A DNA stretch of 64,000 nt from the NCBI GenBank assembly GCA_041395625.1, contig JAWLAE010000001.1:1054001-1118000 (forward strand), written 5' to 3'. Source of the DNA: CADEED01 sp041395625. Its GTDB lineage: Bacteria; Pseudomonadota; Gammaproteobacteria; Steroidobacterales; Steroidobacteraceae. Shown one piece after another: positions 17,439 through 26,690 of the stretch (positions are counted from its first letter, which is position 1; every line of letters begins with the position of its first letter). The notes under the pieces are model-generated. The model worked only from the letters and a program-made list of their open reading frames with translations. It was not told the DNA's origin and did not search any database. Both the position numbers and the translations under genes were made by a program.

Positions 17439-17442
17439 GCCC

Positions 17443-17919
17443 TCAGTACGCAAAGCCGTAGATGTAGAGCGGGATAGCCGTGAGCCCGGCGCCCAACGCG
17501 AGCAGCATGCCGAGCCGGCCCATCCAGCGATGCACTGCGCTGCCTTTGATAGGGCGCGGCGGCTTCGGAAAGAACTTTAGGGCACCGATCGCGACGATGA
17601 TCCACACCAGCGCCATCAGCACGGCGAAAGCCGTATGCACGTAGATCCAGCCGTTGAGCACGGCAGTCCCGGCATAGGCGGAATCCTTGGTCGCCTTGAA
17701 GATGCCGCCCAGCTCACGCATATGCAGTTCGAAGGCGAGCACCGCGAGCCCGAGCACGACGAATACGCTCAGTTGCACCGTTTTGTGAATGCCGTAGCCA
17801 CCGCCACGCACTGTGCGCCACGAATAGACGAGTATCGGCACGACCAGCACCAGCGAGATCATGACGAGATCGAGCAGCAGATCGGCGCGTGTTCCCAGGA
17901 ATCCAGGCGGCATGGTCAT
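17443..17919 (-). CDS. DUF420 family membrane protein
   Basis: A 158-residue protein with four or five membrane segments (LVMISLVLVVPILVY, VQLSVFVVLGLAVLAFE, IYVHTAFAVLMALVWIIVAI, LGMLLALGAGLTAIPLYIYG). His residues lie at helix ends (IHKTVQL, ELHMRE, VHTAF, VHRWMG), as in the DUF420 family related to heme-copper oxidase accessory proteins. The ATG at 17919 lies 10 bases after the TetR remnant stop, so the two were once an operon. The function is unknown. Confidence 0.8.
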   Translation of the reverse strand: MTMPPGFLGTRADLLLDLVMISLVLVVPILVYSWRTVRGGGYGIHKTVQLSVFVVLGLAVLAFELHMRELGGIFKATKDSAYAGTAVLNGWIYVHTAFAVLMALVWIIVAIGALKFFPKPPRPIKGSAVHRWMGRLGMLLALGAGLTAIPLYIYGFAY

Positions 17920-17929
17920 GTGGGATGTC

Positions 17930-18475
17930 TCAGGTTGAGGAGTTGGCGAACCCGCGCATGGCGGCGAGGGAGAAAGCGGTGATGTGTCTGGCCAGTCGCG
18001 CTGCGGCGGCACGATCGAGCGGCAGCTCGAGTTGCGAACGCCGCAAAGCGTCGCGCATGAATAGATAGTAGACGCACTGCGCCAGCACGCTGCGCACGCA
18101 TGCATCGACGAGGTCGGACGTTGCGGCGGGGCCCAGGGTTTCGCGCACCAGCAGCGTCAACGCATCCTGCTCGCGGGCATGCGCCGTAGCGATCAGTTCG
18201 TCGAAAGCCGGGCTGGGGTTGAGAATCTCGAGCGCGGTGAGCCGTGGCAGTAACGACAGCGAATCGAGAAGGCGCGTCAGCATGTCGAGCACGAAGTCGT
18301 ACAATCGGGCTTCCAGTGTGCTGGCGGCCAGCGCTGCCCGACCGGAGCCGGCGCGGCTGCGGCTGCGCGCAAATTCCGTCCGCATCGCCTCCAGATAGAG
18401 TGCTCGCTTGCTGCCGTAGTAGTAGTTGACGGTGTTGAGATTGGTGCCGGCGCGGGCAGCGTTGCGGCATCGGCC
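17930..18475 (-). pseudogene. TetR/CecR-type regulator lacking its N-terminus
   Basis: The recognisable part starts in the middle of the helix-turn-helix (NAARAGTNLNTVNYYYGSK), followed by a complete ligand/dimerisation domain of the DUF1956/CecR kind, ending FSLAAMRGFANSST. About 35 residues that normally form helix 1 and most of helix 2 are missing: upstream the frame runs without an ATG, GTG or TTG through a region holding a tandem repeat that looks like an operator, and the other two frames do not encode the missing part either. So DNA binding is probably lost, unless an unusual start is used. CecR-type regulators often sit by HlyD/ABC exporters, as here. Confidence 0.6.
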
Positions 18476-18494
18476 ATGGGGTGGAGTCAGCGTG

Positions 18495-18520
18495 TAAACG
18501 AACGTGTTAAACGATCGTAT
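18495..18520. promoter_or_regulatory. Tandem 13-bp direct repeat, candidate TetR operator
   Basis: TAAACGAACGTGT (18495-18507) is followed at once by TAAACGATCGTAT (18508-18520), with 11 of 13 matches. The second contains the palindrome ACGATCGT. It lies between the truncated TetR gene and the ChuX-like gene (ATG 18597), where a TetR regulator would be expected to bind. The repeat is observed; its role is inferred. Confidence 0.5.
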
Positions 18521-18596
18521 ACCGCAGTATGTTTGCTGTACAGTCGCGCTACTCTGGCGTTCGGTAACTGCCGCCACAGCGGTATGGGGGGTTCTG

Positions 18597-19238
18597 ATGG
18601 ATAGGCGATCAACTCTGCTGGCCTTTGGTGCCGGCGCGCTCGCAACGATCACTTGGACGGGCCACGCGCTGGCGGACGGCGCGCCGCCGATGTGTGCCAG
18701 CGCGGAACAAGCAGCCGCTGTCACGGCACTGTATGCCGAAGGGCCGGCGCCGATGCCGTTCCAGGCCGCCGCCAAATTGAAACTGACCGAGGCTGTGGTA
18801 TTGAGTAGCCTCGGCAGCAAACGAGCTGTCGGAGTGGCCGGCGCCGAATTTGAGAAAGTGTGGGCATCGCTCGACGAATGGCCGGCAGCGCTCACGATGA
18901 TCGTCAAGGACAGCCACATCTTCGAGATCCACAGCGACGTACCGAGCGGCGAACCCTCGAAACGCTCCAAGTTCTTCAATCTGGCGCACGGCGGACAGGC
19001 GCTCGGCGGTCATCTCCGACCGGACCTCGTAAGTGCGATCTACGCCATCGATTTGGTCGGTGGCGAGGGGCCAGTCCGGGGTATCGTGTTCCTCGGTACC
19101 GACGGCGCCAGCAGTTTTTCGGTATTCGTGCCCCCGGCCGAAGGTAAGGACGCGCCGCCCTCGCCCAGTAATGCGCCCTTCGACAAAACCCGCGCGCTGC
19201 TGGCTGCGATGCCACAGGTATGCGCCGCCCAACCTTGA
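18597..19238 (+). CDS. Exported ChuX/HutX-like heme-utilisation family protein
   Basis: A 213-residue protein. The N-terminus MDRRSTLLAFGAGALATITW with ALA cleavage looks like a twin-arginine signal. The mature part aligns by eye with the ChuX/HutX fold: WPAALTMIVKDSHIFEIHSD, SKFFNLAHGGQALGGHLRPD, SAIYAIDLVGGEGPVRGIVF, ASSFSVFVPP. Known ChuX/HutX proteins are cytoplasmic heme carriers, so an exported version is unusual. GGGGGG at about 18586 places the ATG at 18597; the in-frame ORF upstream overlaps the putative operator. It is followed by a membrane protein and an exporter. The family call is moderately sure. Confidence 0.75.
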   Translation: MDRRSTLLAFGAGALATITWTGHALADGAPPMCASAEQAAAVTALYAEGPAPMPFQAAAKLKLTEAVVLSSLGSKRAVGVAGAEFEKVWASLDEWPAALTMIVKDSHIFEIHSDVPSGEPSKRSKFFNLAHGGQALGGHLRPDLVSAIYAIDLVGGEGPVRGIVFLGTDGASSFSVFVPPAEGKDAPPSPSNAPFDKTRALLAAMPQVCAAQP

Positions 19239-19257
19239 GCGCGGGGCCACACGACGG

Positions 19258-20145
19258 ATGCACGTGATCTACAAAACGCCGTATATCGGCTTGTTAGGCC
19301 TGTTCGTCGGTTTCATGACGCAGCCGCTCGGCCACGCGGTTTACATGCTGATCGAGCGCGGCATGGGCAGCTTGTACCCAGTCGGCGCAGTGCTCACGGG
19401 CATCGCCGGCATGGTCGTTGTCTGGCGCGGGCTCAAGCAGGACGAACTGGCGGCCACCTGGCGCGGCATGATCGGCGGCTGGCTGGTGTGGATTGGTTTC
19501 TTCGAGTTCAGCTTCCGCTTCTTCGGCGACCTGTATGCCGTGCCGCCCTACGAAGTGGAACCAGGTGTGGTCAACGGTTACGCCGCGACGCCGCAGGCCA
19601 GCATGCTGCAGGCAACGCTGCCGCTGATGGTGTCGATCTTCGTCATCTACGGCCTGTTCAATCTGCAGACCAAGTGCAACTTCATGCGCTGGTTCCATCG
19701 CAATCTGCGCTTCAGCCCCGGCATGCCCACCCCGGACAATAAACGCAGCTTTGCGCGCATCACCGCGATGGAAGTCCTGTTCATCACCTGGTTCTGCTAT
19801 CTGTTCTGGCTGTATGCGATCTATTTCGGCACGCAAGGCACCGGTGTCAACGTGATCATGGGTCTGTACGTTGTGTGGTCAGTCTGGGCGTTCTATCTGG
19901 TTTACAAATGCACCAAACAGGTTCGGGTCGCGCCCGCACTCCGCTACGGCATTGGTGCGGGCATCGTGTTGTGGGGTGTGGCCGAGATGCCGGCGCACTT
20001 CGGCGCCTACCAGGAATACTGGCTGAAACCTTTCGAGTTCCCGATTTTCAATGCCATCTGTGGCGCGTTGTTCATCGCGGGCGTCATCGTGCTGGCGCGC
20101 TGGCGGAAGCCCGAGCGTCCCGGTCCACTCACCGAAGCGGCCTGA
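19258..20145 (+). CDS. Polytopic membrane protein, unknown
   Basis: A 295-residue protein with seven or so membrane segments (IGLLGLFVGFMTQPLGHAVY, GAVLTGIAGMVVVW, MIGGWLVWIGFFEFSFRFFG, LPLMVSIFVIYGLFN, EVLFITWFCYLFWLYAIYF, IGAGIVLWGVAEMPAHFGA, ICGALFIAGVIVLARW). Several His and aromatic residues lie at membrane edges. I do not recognise the family. It lies 19 bases after the ChuX-like gene and 7 bases before the HlyD gene, so all are probably one transcript. Confidence 0.75.
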   Translation: MHVIYKTPYIGLLGLFVGFMTQPLGHAVYMLIERGMGSLYPVGAVLTGIAGMVVVWRGLKQDELAATWRGMIGGWLVWIGFFEFSFRFFGDLYAVPPYEVEPGVVNGYAATPQASMLQATLPLMVSIFVIYGLFNLQTKCNFMRWFHRNLRFSPGMPTPDNKRSFARITAMEVLFITWFCYLFWLYAIYFGTQGTGVNVIMGLYVVWSVWAFYLVYKCTKQVRVAPALRYGIGAGIVLWGVAEMPAHFGAYQEYWLKPFEFPIFNAICGALFIAGVIVLARWRKPERPGPLTEAA

Positions 20146-20152
20146 CACACAC

Positions 20153-21394
20153 ATGAATGCTGAGCTCTCGCTGGAGCGCGCCTCGTTTTGGCGCTCGTCC
20201 TGGTTCCGGCTGATTGCGATCGGCGTTCTTGCAGCCGTCGTGCTCACCTATTGTGTGGTGCGCGGTCGCGGCGCCGACCCAGTCAGCTATCGCACCACCG
20301 AAGTGGAGCGCGGCGACGTCGCGGCCAAAGTCAGCGCCACGGGCTCACTCGCAGCCCTCGTGACTGTCGAAGTAGGTAGTCAGATTTCTGGTCGCATCCA
20401 GAGTCTGTTTGCCGATTTCAACAGCCAGGTGAACAAGGGTCAGTTGATAGCCAAGATCGACCCGTCGTTGTACGTCGCGGCCAGTCAGCAGGCGCGTGCC
20501 AACCTGCTCTCGGCGCGCGCGAGTCTTGAACGTGCGGAGGTGCAGGCAGCCGAAGCCAAACGTCAGGCCGAGCGAGCGCGGCAGCTGGCCGAGCAAAAGT
20601 TGATCTCGGAAAATGACCGAGATGCGGCGGTGACGAATGCACGGGCGGCCGAGGCATCTGTCAGTCAGGCCAAGGCCGAAGTGGAGCGCGCACGCTCGGC
20701 ATTGATTCAGGCTGATACCAACCTCCGCTACACCGACATTCTCGCACCCACCGACGGTATTGTGATTTCTCGCGCTGTCAACGTCGGCCAAACGGTGGCG
20801 GCATCGCTGCAGGCGCCAGTGCTGTTCACGATTGCGCAGGATCTGCGCGCGATGGAAGTACACACCAACGTGGCCGAGTCCGACATCGGTCGCCTGGAAG
20901 CCGGCATGACGGCGCAGTTCACGGTCGACGCGTATCCGGGTCGGGTCTTCAATGGCAAGATTCGCGAGATTCGTAACGCCCCGCAGGTGTTACAGAACGT
21001 GGTGACCTACGACGCCGTCATCGATGTTGCCAACGAAGATCTCAGGCTCAAGCCCGGCATGACCGCGTCCGTCTCGGTCACGATCGAGAAAGCGGAAAAC
21101 GTTCTGCGCGTACCGAATGCGGCGCTTCGCTTTCAACCGCCCGCCGCGACGCCCACTGCAGGCGCTGCCGCGCGCGGTGCGAGCGCACCTCGTGGCAAGC
21201 GTGAAGTCGAACGCGCTGTCTGGGTATTGCGTGACAAAAGACCAGTGCGTGTCCCGGTCGAGACCGGCATCAGCGACGGCACCATGACCGAGATCAAGTC
21301 TGGCGACTTGCAGGAAGGCGACGAGGTCGTCACGGCGATCACGAGTGGTGGCGGTCAAGAGCAGGTCCGTTCGCGCATGCCCCGCATCCTCTAG
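20153..21394 (+). CDS. HlyD/MacA-type periplasmic adaptor subunit
   Basis: A 413-residue protein with one N-terminal membrane anchor (WFRLIAIGVLAAVVLTYCVV). It then has a lipoyl half (GSLAALVTVEVGSQISGRIQ), a long coiled-coil hairpin at about 100-190 rich in Ala, Glu and Arg, the second lipoyl half (APTDGIVISRAVNVGQTV), a beta-barrel domain and a membrane-proximal domain (LQEGDEVVTAI). It links an inner-membrane ABC transporter to an outer-membrane channel. The next two genes encode the matching ATPase and permease; no TolC-type channel is nearby. The ATG lies 7 bases after the previous stop. Confidence 0.9.
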   Translation: MNAELSLERASFWRSSWFRLIAIGVLAAVVLTYCVVRGRGADPVSYRTTEVERGDVAAKVSATGSLAALVTVEVGSQISGRIQSLFADFNSQVNKGQLIAKIDPSLYVAASQQARANLLSARASLERAEVQAAEAKRQAERARQLAEQKLISENDRDAAVTNARAAEASVSQAKAEVERARSALIQADTNLRYTDILAPTDGIVISRAVNVGQTVAASLQAPVLFTIAQDLRAMEVHTNVAESDIGRLEAGMTAQFTVDAYPGRVFNGKIREIRNAPQVLQNVVTYDAVIDVANEDLRLKPGMTASVSVTIEKAENVLRVPNAALRFQPPAATPTAGAAARGASAPRGKREVERAVWVLRDKRPVRVPVETGISDGTMTEIKSGDLQEGDEVVTAITSGGGQEQVRSRMPRIL

Positions 21395-21417
21395 CTGCGC
21401 GGCCAGGTGAAGCGCGC

Positions 21418-22115
<698 letters not shown>

Positions 22116-22119
<4 letters not shown>

Positions 22120-23348
22120 TTTCCATCACAGAAACCACGCGGCTGGGCTTTCGCGCACTGCTGCGCAACAAGACTCGCGCCTTTCTCACGGCACTCGGCA
22201 TCATCATCGGCGTCGCGGCCGTGATCTGCATGGTGGCGATCGGCGAAGGTGCCAAGAGTCGCATTCAGAACATGCTGGAGGCCACCGGCACGAACGTCCT
22301 GATCGTCCTGTCAGGTTCGACGTCGCAGGGTGGCATGCGCGGCGGCTTCGGCTCACAACCCACGCTCACCTGGGAAGACCTGCGTGCCATCCAGAATGAG
22401 GCGCCATCGGTGCGCGCGGCGGCGCCGCTGTCGCGCATGACGACGCCTGTCATTTCTGAGACAGCTACCTGGACCACGACCGTACACGGCACAACGCCGG
22501 AGTACTTCGACATTCGCGACTGGAAGATCGCCACCGGTGTCGGCCTGACCCAGGCGGACGAAGGCGGCGCAACGCGCAACGCCGTCATCGGCAAGACGGT
22601 CGCCGAGAAACTGTTCGGCGAGAACGTCGACCCGATCGGTCAGGCGATCCGGATTCGCGAGTCGCCCTACATCATCGTCGGCATGCTGGAGGAGAAAGGC
22701 CAGTCCGGCATGGGCAGTGATCAGGATGACGCTGTGTTCGTGCCGATGACTACCTTCGGCGCGCGCATTCAGGGCGGGCTGGGCAAGTTCATCCGCGGCC
22801 AGATCTATCTCAGCGCAATCTCGCCCCAGGCGACGGATGCCGTGGAACAGGAAGTGACCCGGCTGTTGCGTGAGAAACACCGGATCCCGGATGGCGAAGA
22901 AGACGACTTCTCCGTCCGCAGCATCGCCGAGATGGCGGGCGCCTTGTCGGCCACGACGACCACGCTGAGTACGTTGTTAGCGTCGATTGCACTCGTATCG
23001 TTGATCGTGGGCGGGATCGGCGTGATGAACATCATGCTGGTATCGGTTACCGAGCGAACGCGCGAAATCGGCATCCGACTGGCCGTGGGCGCACAGCCTG
23101 GCGATATTCTGGCGCAGTTTCTGGTCGAGGCACTCACGCTGGCGGCGATCGGCGGCATCATTGGCGTAGCGCTCGGCGTCGGCGCCGGCAAGCTGCTGTC
23201 GGCACAGTTCGGCTGGTCGCTGGTGGTGCGGCCCGACATCGTCGTGCTGGCACTGGTCGTCAGCGGCTTGGTAGGCGTCATATTTGGATTGTATCCGGCG
23301 CGCAAGGCTGCCCGCCTCGATCCGATCGAAGCACTGCGCTACGAGTAG
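22116..23348 (+). CDS. ABC transporter permease (MacB_PCD/FtsX type)
   Basis: A 410-residue protein. A first membrane segment at about 20-45 (FLTALGIIIGVAAVICMVAI) is followed by a large MacB periplasmic core domain at about 45-265, then three C-terminal FtsX segments (TLSTLLASIALVSLIVGGIG, LTLAAIGGIIGVALGVGAG, PDIVVLALVVSGLVGVIFGL) ending in the conserved YPARKAARLDPIEALRYE. It completes a tripartite exporter with the adaptor and the ATPase. The substrate is unknown; neighbours hint at heme-like or toxic compounds but do not show it. Confidence 0.93.
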
Positions 23349-23362
23349 CTCCTCTGCCAGTC

Positions 23363-23914
23363 TCAGGACGAGTGTTGCCTGACCCAGCCGACGTAGCGAT
23401 CCATCCAACCCTGCAGGAACTTGCGGCTGCCGTCGCCAATGTTGCCGGCATCGTCGAACAATCCGTCTTTCGCCTGAATGAATGCCTCGGGCTGACCCAG
23501 CGTGGGCATGTCGAGATAGGCCAGCACATTGCGTAGATGTTGTTGGGCGATCGCGGTGCCGATTGCGCCGATCGACACACCCAACAGACCGGCCGGCTTG
23601 CCCGCCCACGCGCTTTGCCCATAGGGCCGCGATGCGTGGTCGAGCGCATTCTTCAGCACTCCTGGAATGGAGCGATTGTACTCGGGAGTGACGAACAACA
23701 CGCCGTGCGCCACCGCCACTTCGCGCTTCAGGCGTTGCACGGCGCTGGCTTGGTCACTGTCGTCGTCCTGGTTGTAGAGCGGCAGATCGCCGATCTCGAG
23801 TTGCCGGAATGCCCAGTCTGGCGGAGCGAGCTTGACGATGGCGTCAGCCAGCTTGCGATTGAAAGAATCCTTGCGCAGGCTGCCGACGATCACTGCGATT
23901 TTATATTGACTCAT
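23363..23914 (-). CDS. NADPH-dependent FMN reductase family protein
   Basis: A 183-residue flavodoxin-fold protein. VGSLRKDSFNRKLADAI is the phosphate-binding loop, and the FMN-contact segments are TPEYNRSIPGVLKNALDHAS and GVSIGAIGTAIAQQHLR. It is of the chromate/quinone/azo-reductase kind (ArsH/ChrR/YieF-like). It lies 25 bases downstream of the pirin gene and is probably co-transcribed with it; the LysR regulator divergent from pirin is the likely controller. Confidence 0.9.
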   Translation of the reverse strand: MSQYKIAVIVGSLRKDSFNRKLADAIVKLAPPDWAFRQLEIGDLPLYNQDDDSDQASAVQRLKREVAVAHGVLFVTPEYNRSIPGVLKNALDHASRPYGQSAWAGKPAGLLGVSIGAIGTAIAQQHLRNVLAYLDMPTLGQPEAFIQAKDGLFDDAGNIGDGSRKFLQGWMDRYVGWVRQHSS

Positions 23915-23939
23915 GAGATTGCTCCGGTGAATGGGTCGT

Positions 23940-24806
23940 TCAGGCTGCCAGCGTGCCGAAGCGGCCGCTGTTGAAGTCGCTGATCGCCCGTCGAATTTCA
24001 GCTTCCGTGTTCATCACGAACGGTCCGTGGCCGACGATCGGCTCGTCGATCGGCTCGCCGCCCAGGATCAGCAAGCTCGCATCGTTGTTAGCCTCGATCA
24101 GGACGTCGCTGCCGGCTCGATCCAGCAATACCATTTGCGCGGCGCGCGCCACCTGGCCGCCGTTCACTTCGACGGTGCCGTGCAGAACGACCACCGCCAA
24201 CGTACGCCCATCGCCCACCGAGAACCGGACGGACTTGCCCTGTTGCAAGCGCAAGTCCCAGACGTCGACGGATGTGAATGTCTCGGCCGGCCCGGCCTGC
24301 CCCGCGAATTCACCGGCGATCACTCGCAAGGTGCCGGCCTGGTCCGCGAGCGGCACGACGGGAATCTGCGGCCGCGTCAATGTCTGATAGCGCGGAGTCG
24401 TTAGCTTGTCAGCCGCGGGCAGGTTCACCCACAGCTGTACCATCTCGATGATGCCGCCGGTCCGCGTGAACTCAGTCGAGTGAAACTCTTCGTGCAGGAT
24501 GCCGGACGCGGCCGTCATCCACTGCACGTCACCAGGCCCGATCCGGCCGCCAGCGCCGGTCGAGTCGCGGTGCTCCAGCTCACCCTGGTAGACGATCGTC
24601 ACGGTCTCGAAGCCGCGATGAGGATGGACCCCAACGCCGCGAGGTTTGGCGGCTGGCTCGAACCGCGTCGGACGCGCGTAATCGAGCAGCAGGAAGGGGC
24701 TCAAATGCTGACCGTGACTCTGATATGAAAACAGTGACTGCACCGGGAAGCCATCGCCTACCCAGTGCTGCTGCGGTGCACTATAAATTCCGAGAACCTC
24801 TTTCAT
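23940..24806 (-). CDS. Pirin family protein
   Basis: A 288-residue bicupin. The N-terminal cupin carries the metal-binding HPHRGFETVT and GDVQWMTAASGILHEE, with His/Glu ligands in HPH, then H in LHEEFHS. The C-terminal cupin (FSVGDGRTLAVVVLHGTVEV, LLILGGEPIDEPIVGHGPFV) is also intact. Pirins act as quercetin-like dioxygenases or as redox-sensing co-regulators. It is in an operon with an FMN reductase and divergent from a LysR gene, a common arrangement for quinone or electrophile response. Confidence 0.93.
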   Translation of the reverse strand: MKEVLGIYSAPQQHWVGDGFPVQSLFSYQSHGQHLSPFLLLDYARPTRFEPAAKPRGVGVHPHRGFETVTIVYQGELEHRDSTGAGGRIGPGDVQWMTAASGILHEEFHSTEFTRTGGIIEMVQLWVNLPAADKLTTPRYQTLTRPQIPVVPLADQAGTLRVIAGEFAGQAGPAETFTSVDVWDLRLQQGKSVRFSVGDGRTLAVVVLHGTVEVNGGQVARAAQMVLLDRAGSDVLIEANNDASLLILGGEPIDEPIVGHGPFVMNTEAEIRRAISDFNSGRFGTLAA

Positions 24807-24882
24807 TTGGTGGCGCTTGCCGTTACTAGTCGGTGCGATAACAATAAGCGCAGCATCAATATGGCGCTAGATGGCATTATTC

Positions 24883-24915
24883 GGACTGATTGTCCTAAAT
24901 TCGGAACGACAGTCC
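24883..24915. promoter_or_regulatory. Inverted repeat before the LysR gene (24919)
   Basis: GGACTG (24883-24888) and CAGTCC (24910-24915) are inverted, around an inner TCC...GGA symmetry (TGTCCTAAATTCGGAAC). It lies between the divergent pirin and LysR genes, ending three bases before the LysR ATG. This is a plausible autoregulatory LysR site. Confidence 0.4.
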
Positions 24916-24918
24916 ATC

Positions 24919-25824
24919 ATGCAGGATCTCAACGACCTCTTCTACTTCGTGCAAGTGGTTGACTACGCCGGCTTCGCGCCTGCTGGTCGCGCGCTGGGCG
25001 TGCCCAAGTCGAAATTGAGCCGGCGCATCGGCGTGCTCGAGCAGCGGCTCGGCGTGCGGCTGATCCAGCGCTCGACCCGTCGCTTCTCAGTGACCGACAT
25101 CGGGCGTACGTACTACCAGCACTGCCGGGCCATGCTGGTCGAAGCCCAGGCGGCGCAGGAATCGATCGAACTAACGAGAGCGGAGCCCTGTGGCGTCGTC
25201 AGAGTCAGTTGTCCGGTGGCACTGCTCGACATGCAGGTGGCGGGTATGCTGGCCACTTTCATGTGGACTTACCGCAGCGTCGAAGTGCACGTCGAGGCGA
25301 CCGACCGGGTGGTCGACATCATCAGTGAGGGCGTCGATATCGCGATCCGCGTACGACGGCCGCCGCTGCAGGACAGCGACCTGCTGCTGCGCACGTTCGG
25401 CGAAGCGCAGCAGTGCCTGGTCGCGAGCCCATCCTTGCTGACAAGTACCTCGACGCCCCGCGTGCCGGCGGATCTAACAACACTGCCGAGCCTCGCACAC
25501 GGCCTGCCACAGAACGAGCATGTCTGGGAGCTGCAACGCGCGGACAATGCGCAGGCCCGCATTCCGCATCATCCACGGCTGATTACACGCGGCATGCTGG
25601 CTTTGCGGACCGCCGCAGTGGCCGGCATCGGCGTCGTGCAACTACCTGTGATGATGATTGCCGACCAGTTGGCGCGGGGCGAGCTCGTGCGACTGTTGCC
25701 AGATTGGGCGCCACGCAGCGAATTGGTGCATGCGGTGTTTGCGTCGCGCCGCGGCCAGCTGCCGGCGGTTCGTGCCCTACTCGATTTTCTGGCCGACAGC
25801 TTCGCGCCGCGGAACGCCGTTTGA
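24919..25824 (+). CDS. LysR-type transcriptional regulator (pirin-adjacent)
   Basis: A 301-residue protein. The helix-turn-helix at about 1-60 (DLFYFVQVVDYAGFAPAGRA, VPKSKLSRRIGVLEQRLGVR) is followed by a substrate-binding domain (VVRVSCPVALLDMQVAGMLA, GVDIAIRVRRPPLQDSDLL). The variant is of the CrgA/AaeR group that often controls quinone or azo-reductase genes. The start at 24919 gives the normal LysR length; a longer in-frame start at 24871 would add an uncharacteristic leader. It is divergent from pirin and FMN reductase, its likely targets. Confidence 0.9.
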   Translation: MQDLNDLFYFVQVVDYAGFAPAGRALGVPKSKLSRRIGVLEQRLGVRLIQRSTRRFSVTDIGRTYYQHCRAMLVEAQAAQESIELTRAEPCGVVRVSCPVALLDMQVAGMLATFMWTYRSVEVHVEATDRVVDIISEGVDIAIRVRRPPLQDSDLLLRTFGEAQQCLVASPSLLTSTSTPRVPADLTTLPSLAHGLPQNEHVWELQRADNAQARIPHHPRLITRGMLALRTAAVAGIGVVQLPVMMIADQLARGELVRLLPDWAPRSELVHAVFASRRGQLPAVRALLDFLADSFAPRNAV

Positions 25825-25855
25825 CGCACAGTCAGCCTCCCTCTACAGTGAATCA

Positions 25856-26689
25856 ATGCGCATCGCGGTTCTCGGCAGCGGCACGACGTCGCGGGATCTT
25901 CCCGCGCATCTCGCCACGCTGCGTGATGCAGCGACGCAAGTCGAGATCTTGAATCCACGCCTGGTCGCATTCCCGGCAACACCCTATGAGCGCCTGCTCG
26001 TCGACGTGGGTTACGTGGATGCAGCGGAACAGGCGCAGCGGCAAGGATACGACGCGGTCGTCATCAACTCGTTCGCAGACTATGGCATTGCGGCCGCGCG
26101 GGCCGCCGGCATCACCATGGTGGGTTCCGGCGAGGCGGCGTTGCATGCGGCGAGGCAGATCGGCGAGCGATTCTCGATCGTCACCATCTGGCCACCATCG
26201 ATGGTGCATCTGTACGCTGAACGCTTGCAAAGCCTCGGCCTGGTGGACCACTGCGTGCGCATTCGTCACGTCGGCGCGGAAGCAGATCTGTCGACGCTCG
26301 GCTCCGACGACAACGTCATGGCCCGGCTGCATCGCGGCGAGGATGCGCTGGTGCAGCGCGTGCTGGCGGAGTGCCGTGCAGCCATCGCCGAGGACGGGAT
26401 CCAGAGCATTGTTCTGGGCTGCACCTGCATGGCACCGATCGCGGCCGACCTCGCGGCCGAACTCAGCGTTCCGGTGCTAGAGGGTTCCGCCCTCGCGGTG
26501 AGCGCCGCGCGCGCACTCCGTTCCCCCGGCACAGCGGCACCCCGGTCGGCTGATCGGCGCACCACGTCCGGGCACACACCGATCGGAACCCTGGTTAGCG
26601 CGCTACTCGGAGACGGCGGCTCATCCGCGCCGACGATGCGTGTGCCAAGCTCCGAGCTCAGCAGCACTTGCGATGTCTGCGTACCCTGA
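25856..26689 (+). CDS. Asp/Glu/hydantoin racemase family protein
   Basis: A 277-residue protein. N-terminal MRIAVLGSGTTSRDLPAH is followed by INSFADYGIAAARAAGITMV and, near residue 180, IQSIVLGCTCMAPIAADLA. That motif carries the second catalytic Cys; the first Cys position expected near residue 75 appears to be replaced (VINSFADYG where racemases have a Cys). So it may be a hydantoin-racemase-like or maleate-isomerase-like protein with altered chemistry. The C-terminal 60 residues are low-complexity and longer than usual. It follows the LysR gene by 31 bases. Substrate unknown. Confidence 0.8.
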   Translation: MRIAVLGSGTTSRDLPAHLATLRDAATQVEILNPRLVAFPATPYERLLVDVGYVDAAEQAQRQGYDAVVINSFADYGIAAARAAGITMVGSGEAALHAARQIGERFSIVTIWPPSMVHLYAERLQSLGLVDHCVRIRHVGAEADLSTLGSDDNVMARLHRGEDALVQRVLAECRAAIAEDGIQSIVLGCTCMAPIAADLAAELSVPVLEGSALAVSAARALRSPGTAAPRSADRRTTSGHTPIGTLVSALLGDGGSSAPTMRVPSSELSSTCDVCVP

Positions 26690-26690
26690 A

